A DNA stretch of 5,843 nucleotides from JAAFIP01 sp043718065 (GCA_043718065.1 JAYSWJ010000036.1:1-5843), one strand, 5' to 3'. Shown: positions 1-5,342, counted from the stretch's first letter. The notes: generated from the letters alone by a model not told the origin. Made by a program: numbers and translations.

Positions 1-59
1 TTTTTCACACTAACTTCTAGCACAATACGGCAACTGAAGCTAATGGGTTTGCTTCGCGG

Positions 60-164
60 GATCAGGTCGGTGGCGCGCTCAGCTACGCGGCTGTCCCCCG
101 TGGCGGCCTAGGGCCGCCGACTCCTCCTTTATGCCGCTGCGCTGAGCGCACCACCGACCTGATC
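60..164 (+). repeat. Long hairpin repeat, copy A (105 nt)
   Basis: This is a large inverted repeat. The 24-base arms at 60-83 and 141-164 are complementary except for one C x A mismatch (74 and 150). The stem can continue inward past two unpaired bases through GCGGC (87-91) and GCCGC (133-137). The core holds CTGTCCCCCG (91-100), an apical hairpin GGCGGCC/GGCCGCC around 102-118, and CTCCTTTATG (124-133). The same core recurs at 5123-5227, and in reverse orientation at 212-304. No open reading frame of note lies inside. It is probably a dispersed intergenic palindromic element; its function is unknown. Confidence 0.85.
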
Positions 165-173
165 TTGGCAAGG

Positions 174-204
174 TGGTGGGTCTTCAACCGCCGTGCACCC
201 ACCA
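174..204. repeat. Small inverted repeat between hairpins A and C
   Basis: The 8-base arms TGGTGGGT (174-181) and ACCCACCA (197-204) are perfectly complementary around a 15-base loop. The repeat sits in the 47-base spacer between the two large hairpins. It lacks the conserved core of the large repeats and has no T tract, so it is probably not a terminator. It may be chance or a remnant of another element. Confidence 0.4.
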
Positions 205-211
205 TGCTCGC

Positions 212-304
212 TGCCCCGTTGCTTGGTGTGAGTAGCGCAGCGACATAAAGGAGCCCGCAGGGCGGGGGACAGTCGCGGAGCTACTCACGCCAAGCAACGG
301 GGCA
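212..304 (-). repeat. Long hairpin repeat, copy C (93 nt, reverse orientation)
   Basis: The 25-base arms at 212-236 and 280-304 pair throughout, with one T-G wobble (227 and 289). Read on the minus strand, the core has CTGTCCCCCG, a short apical hairpin GCCC/GGGC, and CTCCTTTATG. These are the same flanking strings as in copy A, so C belongs to the same family but is inverted and has a shorter apical stem. Its outer arms are unlike those of A but are complementary to each other. A half copy at 5238-5274 matches its right half at 34 of 37 bases. Confidence 0.85.
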
Positions 305-396
305 TACACAAGCCAAAGTCGCGTTTACACGGTCATTTTCTAGTTTAAAAGCTGCGAGGTCAAAATTGGGCCCTCAGTTTTGGGACAATACAGCGT
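305..396 (+). other. pyrC leader, no confident promoter
   Basis: This 92-base stretch is richer in A and T than its surroundings and must carry or transmit the pyrC promoter. TTTACA (324-329) could be a -35 box, but no good -10 lies 16-18 bases beyond it. The nearest candidate, TTTAAA, is too close. No clear Shine-Dalgarno sequence precedes the ATG at 397. I see nothing else here. Confidence 0.3.
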
Positions 397-1458
397 ATGA
401 ATCAGCCAACGACCGTAACGACTCCACCCCAAGAAATCACCATCACTCGCCCAGACGACTGGCACCTGCATGTGCGCGACGGCGTGGCGCTGCAGGCGGT
501 GGTGCCGCACACCGCCGCGCAGTTTGGCCGGGCGATCATCATGCCTAACTTAAAGCCGCCGTGCAGCACCGCCGCGCAGGCGCTAGCGTACAAAGCACGC
601 ATACAGGCTGCAGTGCCTGCAGGTGTGCAGTTTGAGCCATTGATGACGCTGTACTTGACCGACAACTTGGCACCCGACGAAATACAGCGTGCCAAAGACG
701 CTGGCGTGGTCGCCGCCAAGCTGTACCCCGCAGGCGCCACCACCAACAGTGATGCGGGTGTAACCGACCTGCGCAAAACCTACAAGACACTAGAGGCGAT
801 GCAAAAAGCAGGCATGCTACTACTGGTGCATGGCGAGGTGACCAGCAGCGAGATTGACCTGTTTGACCGCGAGGCCGTGTTTATCGACACCCAGCTGATT
901 CCGCTGCGCAAAGACTTTCCTGAGCTGAAAATTGTGTTTGAGCACATCACCACGCTAGACGCAGCGCATTACGTACGCGATGCTAATAAATTTACCGCCG
1001 CCACCATCACCGCGCACCATTTGCTGTACAACCGCAACGCGCTGTTTATGGGTGGTATGCGACCGCACTATTACTGCCTGCCGGTATTGAAACGCGAGAC
1101 GCACCGTGTGGCCTTGGTCAAAGCGGCTACCAGCGGCAACGCCAAATTCTTCTTGGGCACCGACAGCGCGCCGCACGCCGCGCACTTGAAAGAACATGCC
1201 AGTGGCTGCGCAGGCTGCTACACCGCGCTCAGCGCGATAGAGCTGTACGCCGAGGCGTTTGACGCCGTGGGCAAGATAGACAAACTAGAAGGGTTTGCCA
1301 GTTTCTATGGTGCAGATTTTTACAGCTTGCCACGCAACACCAGTACCATCACGCTGCGCAAAAAAAGCTGGACGCTGCCCGAGACGCTACCTTTTGGTGA
1401 AGCAACTTTAAAGCCACTGCGCGGTGGCGAAGCGCTGGCGTGGCGCATGGTCAGCTGA
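397..1458 (+). CDS. pyrC: Dihydroorotase, class II (PyrC)
   Basis: PyrC is the cytosolic zinc enzyme that cyclises N-carbamoyl-aspartate to dihydroorotate, the third step of de novo pyrimidine synthesis. The 353-residue product is of normal length for the E. coli-type class. All expected metal-site residues are visible: H23 and H25 in WHLHVRDG, K108 in AAKLYPAGATTNS (the carboxylated lysine), H145 in LVHGE, H183 in FEHIT, and D256 in GTDSAPH, the catalytic aspartate. The order and spacing follow E. coli PyrC with a small N-terminal offset. The ATG at 397 is the only usable start, since no ATG, GTG or TTG lies in frame just upstream, although it has no obvious Shine-Dalgarno sequence. The DUF3025 gene follows after 101 bases with no clear terminator between, so cotranscription is possible. 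Confidence 0.97.
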   Translation: MNQPTTVTTPPQEITITRPDDWHLHVRDGVALQAVVPHTAAQFGRAIIMPNLKPPCSTAAQALAYKARIQAAVPAGVQFEPLMTLYLTDNLAPDEIQRAKDAGVVAAKLYPAGATTNSDAGVTDLRKTYKTLEAMQKAGMLLLVHGEVTSSEIDLFDREAVFIDTQLIPLRKDFPELKIVFEHITTLDAAHYVRDANKFTAATITAHHLLYNRNALFMGGMRPHYYCLPVLKRETHRVALVKAATSGNAKFFLGTDSAPHAAHLKEHASGCAGCYTALSAIELYAEAFDAVGKIDKLEGFASFYGADFYSLPRNTSTITLRKKSWTLPETLPFGEATLKPLRGGEALAWRMVS

Positions 1459-1482
1459 TGGCGCATTACAGGAAAATTAACC

Positions 1483-1580
1483 AATAACACCTTTGCAAGC
1501 GCTTTTTATATGCCAAATAGCTGTTATAGGCCGCAGATCCTGCTCGGGAGGCTATTAAATTGATAGTATATGCTAATTCA
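1483..1580. repeat. AT-rich intergenic patch with palindromic motifs
   Basis: The pyrC-DUF3025 spacer contains the palindrome AAGCGCTT (1497-1504), then AAATAGCTGTTAT (1515-1527), then GCTATTAAATTGATAG (1551-1566), which runs into the next gene. From memory, GCTATT/AATAGC-type half sites near AAGCGCTT recur in Comamonadaceae intergenic DNA. That resemblance is not tested here. The patch is not a terminator, because it lacks a stem followed by a T run. Confidence 0.3.
1546..1551 (+). promoter_or_regulatory. Ribosome binding site deciding a TTG start
   Basis: GGGAGG lies 8 bases upstream of the TTG at 1560 and is the best Shine-Dalgarno match in the window. It supports the rare TTG codon as the start of the DUF3025 gene. 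The next in-frame ATG codons fall well inside the conserved protein. Confidence 0.7.
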
Positions 1581-2381
1581 CTGATCGAGCAACTGACCCG
1601 CCTAGACTGGTCGGCCCCGTGGTGGCAGCCGTGGCGCACAGTAGGCCAGCGGGTAGCGCAGCGGGTATGCGCGGGCTTGCATGTGTACGCGGCGCTGAAT
1701 GCCGACATGGATCTGCAGGCGACTGGGTCAAGCCTGAACGCTTCAAACATGGCATACAACGCCATGCGATTTGCACCCCAAGGCAGTTTGCCTGACGGCA
1801 CCGCCTACGAAGCATTCATCTACAGCAGCGGCACCGTGCCCACGCGCGATAATTTGCACGATTTTTTCAATGGCCTAGCTTGGTTGGTGTTCCCGCACAC
1901 CAAGCGGCGGCTTAACCAACTGCAAGCCGCAGAAATCAGCCGTAGCGGCGTGCAAACCACACGTGGCCCACTGCGCGATGCGCTAACTTTGTTTGACGAG
2001 AACGCCGCGCTGTGGCCCATTAGCACTGCTGAATCCACCGATCTGCTAGCCGCCCTGCGCGCTAAGCAATGGCAGCGCGCCTGCATCGACCTGCGCGCGC
2101 ACTGGCCACGTAACGCACCCATACTGTTCGGCCACGCCTTGCTAGAAAAGCTGGCTACACCGTATAAATCGATCACAGCCCACGTATTTATTGCTCAAGC
2201 AGCTATTAATTTAGAAGCATTTAATGACTTGGATTTGCTGGTGAGTAGCCAACTAAGTGCCACCAGCTTGGTGCCCAAGCCTTTCATTCCCTTACCTGTA
2301 CTGGGTGTACCAGGATGGTGGGTGGACAACGAAGACAGCGCCTTCTACGACGATGCGCAAGTTTTTCGCGCACCCCGCTAG
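1560..2381 (+). CDS. DUF3025 domain-containing protein
   Basis: This 273-residue protein belongs to the DUF3025 family of Proteobacteria, recognised from memory of its conserved blocks; the molecular function is not known. The visible blocks are RDNLHDFFNGLAWLVFP (96-112) followed by a K-R-R-L-N-Q-L-Q stretch to 122, RGPLRDALTLFDENAALW (135-152), GHALLEKLATPYKSITAHV (191-209), and LPVLGVPGWW (245-254) leading to FYDDAQVFR (262-270). These blocks cover the whole length, so the gene appears intact. No signal peptide or membrane segment is evident, which suggests a cytosolic protein. Translation starts at TTG, supported by GGGAGG 8 bases upstream. It lies downstream of pyrC on the same strand and may be cotranscribed with it, but the family offers no clear link to pyrimidine synthesis. 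Confidence 0.88.
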   Translation: MIVYANSLIEQLTRLDWSAPWWQPWRTVGQRVAQRVCAGLHVYAALNADMDLQATGSSLNASNMAYNAMRFAPQGSLPDGTAYEAFIYSSGTVPTRDNLHDFFNGLAWLVFPHTKRRLNQLQAAEISRSGVQTTRGPLRDALTLFDENAALWPISTAESTDLLAALRAKQWQRACIDLRAHWPRNAPILFGHALLEKLATPYKSITAHVFIAQAAINLEAFNDLDLLVSSQLSATSLVPKPFIPLPVLGVPGWWVDNEDSAFYDDAQVFRAPR

Positions 2382-2410
2382 GCTGCGTCAGCCGCGGCAA
2401 ATACTTTTTT
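2375..2410 (+). terminator. Possible weak terminator after the DUF3025 gene
   Basis: CCGC (2375-2378) and GGCTG (2381-2385) can pair with CAGCC (2389-2393) and GCGG (2394-2397), leaving a TA bulge and a CGT loop. A run of six T (2405-2410) follows, but 7 bases after the stem, which is farther than usual. The stem overlaps the stop codon. It may end the pyrC-DUF3025 transcript before the htpX promoter. Confidence 0.35.
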
Positions 2411-2459
2411 CTACAGAGCATACAAACAGCCAAAACCCTAGAGAATTTAAGGAACCGCC

Positions 2460-2487
2460 GCTAAACACTTGATTTTTGCGGTTTAGC
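2460..2487. repeat. Inverted repeat overlapping the htpX promoter
   Basis: GCTAAAC (2460-2466) and GTTTAGC (2481-2487) are perfect inverted copies 14 bases apart. The left arm ends two bases before the -35-like box, and the right arm ends at the first base of the -10-like box. The centre-to-centre distance is 21 bases, about two helical turns. This is compatible with a dimeric operator or an upstream hairpin, but no regulator is identified. Confidence 0.4.
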
Positions 2488-2496
2488 CCCTACTAT
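2468..2496 (+). promoter_or_regulatory. Candidate sigma-32 (RpoH) heat-shock promoter of htpX
   Basis: CTTGAT (2468-2473) is followed after 13 bases by CCCCTACTAT (2487-2496). The sigma-32 consensus is CTTGAA, a spacer of 13-14 bases, then CCCCATTT. The -35 half is near perfect, the spacer equals that of E. coli groE, and the CCCC of the -10 is intact although the following AT is TA. It lies about 50 bases before the ATG of htpX, a gene known to be heat-shock controlled in E. coli. The assignment is inference from the match and its position. Confidence 0.55.
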
Positions 2497-2542
2497 TTCA
2501 GCCATCGGCGCACCTTCGTGGGCTGTTGATCGAAAAATCTCC

Positions 2543-3412
2543 ATGAAACGCATGTTCTTGTTTCTAGCAACTAACTTGGCAGTGATGGTCGTGCTGGGCT
2601 TAGTCACCAGCTTGCTGGGCTTAAACCGGTTTATGGGCCCCGGCGGGCTCAATGTCACCACGCTGATGGCCTATTCGTTGGTGATAGGCTTCACCGGCGC
2701 TTTTATATCGCTGCTGATATCCAAGCCCATGGCCAAATGGAGCACTGGTGCGCGCGTGATTACGCAGCCGCAAACCCAAGACGAGGCATGGATTGTGGAG
2801 ACCGTGCGCAAGTTTGCAGAGAAAGCCAAAATTGGCATGCCTGAAGTGGCCATCTACGACGGCGAGCCTAATGCATTTGCCACTGGTGCGTTTAAAAATT
2901 CTGCCATGGTGGCCGTGTCTACTGGCCTGCTGCAAAGTATGACCAAAGAAGAAGTCGAAGCGGTGATTGGCCACGAGGTAGCGCACATTGCCAACGGCGA
3001 CATGGTGACCATGACGTTGATTCAAGGTGTGATGAACACCTTTGTGGTGTTCTTATCGCGCATCGTGGGCTACTTTGTTGACAAAGTTATTTTGAAAAAT
3101 AATAACGATGGTCCCGGTATTGGTTACTACGTCACCACCATCGCCATGGATATTTTGCTAGGCTTTGTTGCCGCCATGATCGTGGCATGGTTTAGCCGCC
3201 AACGCGAATTTAAAGCCGATGCTGGTGCCGCCAGCCTGATGGGCCAGCCCCGCTCCATGCAAGCCGCCTTGGCCCGCCTGGGCGGACTGACCCCCGGCGA
3301 GCTGCCCAAGAGCATGGCCGCTATGGGCATTGCGGGCGGCTTAGGTAAATTATTTAGCACCCATCCGCCGATGGAAGAGCGTATTGCGGCACTGCAAAAT
3401 CTGCAAAAATAA
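2543..3412 (+). CDS. htpX: Protease HtpX (M48 family membrane zinc metalloprotease)
   Basis: HtpX is an inner-membrane zinc endopeptidase that degrades misfolded or unassembled membrane proteins alongside FtsH. The product has 289 residues, typical of the family. Hydrophobic segments lie at about 4-27 and 37-60, with two more at about 155-180 and 195-217. The zinc motif HEVAH (144-148) sits in the conserved GHEVAHIANGDM, and the third ligand is E222 in SRQREFKADAGAA. The C-terminal block FSTHPPMEERIAAL (271-284) is also characteristic. Start at ATG 2543 gives the expected N-terminal MKRMFLF; no strong Shine-Dalgarno precedes it. A sigma-32-like promoter lies upstream and a strong shared terminator downstream, so htpX is probably transcribed alone. 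Confidence 0.97.
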   Translation: MKRMFLFLATNLAVMVVLGLVTSLLGLNRFMGPGGLNVTTLMAYSLVIGFTGAFISLLISKPMAKWSTGARVITQPQTQDEAWIVETVRKFAEKAKIGMPEVAIYDGEPNAFATGAFKNSAMVAVSTGLLQSMTKEEVEAVIGHEVAHIANGDMVTMTLIQGVMNTFVVFLSRIVGYFVDKVILKNNNDGPGIGYYVTTIAMDILLGFVAAMIVAWFSRQREFKADAGAASLMGQPRSMQAALARLGGLTPGELPKSMAAMGIAGGLGKLFSTHPPMEERIAALQNLQK

Positions 3413-3476
3413 ACGCCAAATCATGCAGCAGGTTAAGCAGTAAGTTACGCCAAATTACGCAGCAACAGCACAATTT

Positions 3477-3507
3477 AAAAAGCCCGCAGACTGCGGGCTT
3501 TTTTTTG
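3477..3507. terminator. Bidirectional intrinsic terminator between htpX and degV
   Basis: The perfect 8-base stem AGCCCGCA/TGCGGGCT (3481-3488 and 3492-3499) has a GAC loop. It is preceded by four A and followed on the plus strand by a run of T from 3499 to 3506. It therefore reads as an intrinsic terminator after htpX on plus, and with a shorter U run after the degV-family gene on minus. It lies between two convergent stop codons. Confidence 0.9.
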
Positions 3508-3525
3508 TGCGGCACGCTTCATGCG

Positions 3526-4491
3526 TTACAGCAAATCATCTACCCGATGTGGTTTGGCCAATACACCCAGCACCAACGCACCGGGGCCTACGTTGACCGA
3601 CCCCGTCATCGACATACAGGTCAAGTGCACTTGTACAGCCTTGCTCTGGGCGAAAGTTAGTAGGCGCTGATAACTTTCTAGCTTTTCAATCTCTTTGAGC
3701 GGCCCGCTGAATGAAAAGCAGATGTGGTGTGACAACAGCAGCTCATTTTTTATCATGCGCAGCCCCATCTCTACGACCGCCTCGCGCGCTTTGATTTTGC
3801 CTAGCTTGCGGCCCACTGGCTCGGTTTGGCCCATGTGGCCACGCAGGATAGGCGTGATAGACAAAGCCTTGGCGGCTAGGCCTGCCAGAGGGCTGACAGA
3901 TTGCTCGCCCTTGAGGGCAGCGCGTTGCAAAATATAAGCAACCTCGCCCGGCGCCATATAAGCGTAAGTCTGCGGGGCAGTTATGCGCTGGCGGCTGATG
4001 GCGTCTGCAATACCTGCGCCCTTGTTCAGTAGGTCCAGCAAATCCATCACTTGCACGCCGTAGCCTGCAAAAAATGCTTGGCTGTCTAGGCAGTCGGCTT
4101 GCAAAATCTCTAGCTTGCCCGCCCGCGCACGCAGGGCAAACGCGTCACGCCGGGCTTGCGACACAGCGGTTTTGGCGCGCTGGAAGATGGCACTGCGCGA
4201 CGACGCTACAAACACGCCCAGCAGTTGGTCAAACTGCATCGCCAACTGAGAGTTAAGCGCCGCGATCATGTCCTCTGTGCTCATAGGCTCAGACCGGCCG
4301 TGCACTGCCTTGGGCGATGTGAGCGAGGTTTTGTAAAAACGCTGGGTGGCTACCGCGTCACGCTGGTCATAAAACTGCTCATCACCGACAAACACGTGCA
4401 CGGGCAATACGCGCAACTGAGGATGGGTGAGGGCTTGGGCCGGTATATCGCAAGATGCGTCGGCGACTAAACAAAATGTAGGGTGGGACAT
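3526..4491 (-). CDS. DegV family protein (probable fatty-acid-binding protein)
   Basis: DegV/FakB proteins are two-domain cytosolic proteins that bind a fatty acid; in Firmicutes they present it to the kinase FakA. No kinase partner is visible here, so the role is inferred from family only. With the start at 4491 the product has 321 residues. The N-terminal domain opens with FCLVADASCDIP (6-17), and further family blocks are GRSEPMSTEDMIAAL (65-79), FVASSRSAIFQRAKTAV (94-110) and ILQADCLDSQ (129-138). The C-terminal domain shows LSITPILRGHMGQTEPVGRK (210-229) and VNVGPGALVLGVLA (299-312). An upstream in-frame ATG at 4566 would add 25 residues (346 in all), but these lie before the usual family start and look non-coding. 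I prefer 4491. Neither start has a good Shine-Dalgarno sequence. It converges on htpX and diverges from rnpB. Confidence 0.9.
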   Translation of the reverse strand: MSHPTFCLVADASCDIPAQALTHPQLRVLPVHVFVGDEQFYDQRDAVATQRFYKTSLTSPKAVHGRSEPMSTEDMIAALNSQLAMQFDQLLGVFVASSRSAIFQRAKTAVSQARRDAFALRARAGKLEILQADCLDSQAFFAGYGVQVMDLLDLLNKGAGIADAISRQRITAPQTYAYMAPGEVAYILQRAALKGEQSVSPLAGLAAKALSITPILRGHMGQTEPVGRKLGKIKAREAVVEMGLRMIKNELLLSHHICFSFSGPLKEIEKLESYQRLLTFAQSKAVQVHLTCMSMTGSVNVGPGALVLGVLAKPHRVDDLL

Positions 4492-4507
4492 GGGCGGCGT
4501 GGTGTAA

Positions 4508-4535
4508 ATTTCATTCTTGCGTTTTGCTGTGGCAA
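4508..4535 (-). promoter_or_regulatory. Possible sigma-70 promoter of the degV-family gene
   Basis: Read on the minus strand, TTGCCA (4535-4530) is followed after 16 bases by TGAAAT (4513-4508). These match TTGACA at 5 of 6 and TATAAT at 4 of 6. Transcription would begin near 4501, about 10 bases before the ATG at 4491. If real, it excludes the upstream ATG at 4566. The match is weak enough to be chance. Confidence 0.3.
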
Positions 4536-4650
4536 CGCTATTTTTTAATCCCAAAGGCAATATCATCTGCTAAATTTGTGCAGGCCACAACGTGCTGGGC
4601 TTGCAAGTTTGCATAAACATTGCATTTGTCACGCACGCCCGGTTTAGGCT

Positions 4651-4680
4651 GTGACTAAATACACGCCTAGCTGCGATAAT
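4651..4680 (+). promoter_or_regulatory. rnpB promoter (sigma-70 type)
   Basis: GTGACT (4651-4656, 4 of 6 to TTGACA) is followed after 18 bases by GATAAT (4675-4680, 5 of 6 to TATAAT). Initiation 6-7 bases further on falls at 4686-4687, exactly where the 5' strand of helix P1 of RNase P RNA begins. That coincidence is the main support. Confidence 0.65.
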
Positions 4681-4685
4681 AAGAT

Positions 4686-5062
4686 GGTGAAGCCCACCAG
4701 ACCGCCGCTGGTACCGTATGGGAAACCTGGTACTGGAGGAAGGTCCGGACTGCACAGGGCAGCGTAGGAGTTAACGACTCTCCAGTGAAAGCCGCAAGGT
4801 ATAAGCTGAGGATTAGAGCAACAGAGACGAGTCACATGTTGGGCAACCAGCATGTGGGTGAAACGGGCAATCTCTACGCGCAGCAATACCAAATAGGCAC
4901 ACACGCAAACCCTCGGGTTTGCACCGCTGACCCGGCGGCTGTGTGCGGGTAGGTAGCACCGAGCCGCTAGCGCAAGCTGCGGCCAAGATGAATGGCGGTC
5001 ACGTTGGCATTACCGCAAGGCAGTGCCAGCGCACAAAATCCGGCCTATCGGTGGGTTTCACA
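4686..5062 (+). ncRNA. rnpB: RNase P RNA, type A
   Basis: This is the catalytic RNA of RNase P, which trims the 5' leader of precursor tRNAs together with the protein RnpA. The diagnostic conserved strings are all present in order: GGAGGAAGGTCCGGAC (4735-4750) with ACAGGGCA just after, AGAGCAACAGAGACGAG (4815-4831), GGGTGAAACGG (4856-4866), GGGTAGGTAGC (4947-4957), AAGATGAATGGCGGTCACG (4985-5003) and ATCCGGCCTATCGG (5038-5051). Helix P1 is seen as GTGAAGCCCACC (4687-4698) pairing with GGTGGGTTTCAC (5050-5061). A P18-like hairpin with a GCAA loop lies at 4963-4983. The length of about 377 nt matches E. coli. Ends are set from P1 and from the promoter spacing, and may be off by a few bases. A further hairpin at 5003-5030 is not present in the E. 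coli RNA. Confidence 0.96.
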
Positions 5063-5087
5063 CTTTTTCTTTCAGCGTTTTGTGCCG

Positions 5088-5106
5088 CAGTGGGCCGATA
5101 GTGTGC
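5088..5106 (+). repeat. Extra copy of the copy B outer arm
   Basis: This 19-base stretch matches the left arm of hairpin B (5123-5141) at 15 of 19 positions, and shares the string GGGCCGAT. It lies 34 bases in front of that arm, between rnpB and the hairpin. It may be a degenerate half copy of the repeat, and could pair with the right arm of B as an alternative. Confidence 0.4.
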
Positions 5107-5122
5107 TTTTGGTTTTGTACTT

Positions 5123-5227
5123 GAGCGGGCCGATGGTGTACGCAGCTTCGCGGCTGTCCTCCGTGGCGGCCTTGGGCCGCCTCCTGTCCCTTTATGCCGC
5201 TTCGCTGAGCACACCATCGGCCCGCTC
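5123..5227 (+). repeat. Long hairpin repeat, copy B (105 nt)
   Basis: The 17-base outer arms at 5123-5139 and 5211-5227 are perfectly complementary, and a weaker inner stem continues to GCGGC/GCCGC. The core has CTGTCCTCCG, the apical hairpin GGCGGCC/GGCCGCC, and CTTTATGCCGCT, as in copy A, and the length is identical (105 nt). The outer arms differ from A at several positions, but the changes on both sides keep pairing. It lies between rnpB and tag and could also help end rnpB transcription, although no long T tract follows. Confidence 0.85.
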
Positions 5228-5237
5228 TTTCTAGCGT

Positions 5238-5274
5238 GGACAGTCGCGGAGCTGCTCACGCCAAGCGCCGGGGC
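5238..5274 (-). repeat. Half copy of the hairpin repeat (copy D)
   Basis: This stretch matches 267-303, the right half of copy C, at 34 of 37 positions and in the same orientation. The matching left half is absent: only 10 bases separate it from the end of copy B. It therefore cannot form the large hairpin and is probably a remnant left by a deletion. Confidence 0.75.
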
Positions 5275-5342
5275 GGGCACAGCACTAGAGGGGTAGAAAA
5301 ATTCGCTAAGATGCTTTCAAAGAAAACGCACAAATACAAAAC

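Noticed and set aside
60..304. CRISPR array or tandem repeat array
   Set aside because: The repeats are two long inverted hairpins in opposite orientation, with no set of short direct repeats and regular spacers.
60..304. Insertion sequence or miniature transposon with target duplication
   Set aside because: There is no transposase frame, and I found no convincing short direct duplication bordering copies A, B or C. A non-autonomous element is not excluded but is not shown.
366..548. Short plus-strand open frame overlapping the start of pyrC
   Set aside because: It overlaps the conserved HLHVRDG region of pyrC in another frame, has no recognisable motif and no ribosome binding site.
1459..1559. 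Intrinsic terminator after pyrC
   Set aside because: GCAAGCGCTT followed by TTTATAT looks suggestive, but the only stem is a self-complementary AAGCGCTT with no loop, too weak to call.
4644..4904. Minus-strand and other open frames across 4570-5280
   Set aside because: They cover the RNase P RNA and the hairpin repeats. The translations have no recognisable domain and the DNA is explained by conserved RNA structure.
5123..5227. Copy B as the true intrinsic terminator of rnpB
   Set aside because: The stem is strong but is followed only by TTT, and the same element occurs at 60-164 away from any visible transcript end. A termination role remains possible but is not supported by the sequence alone.
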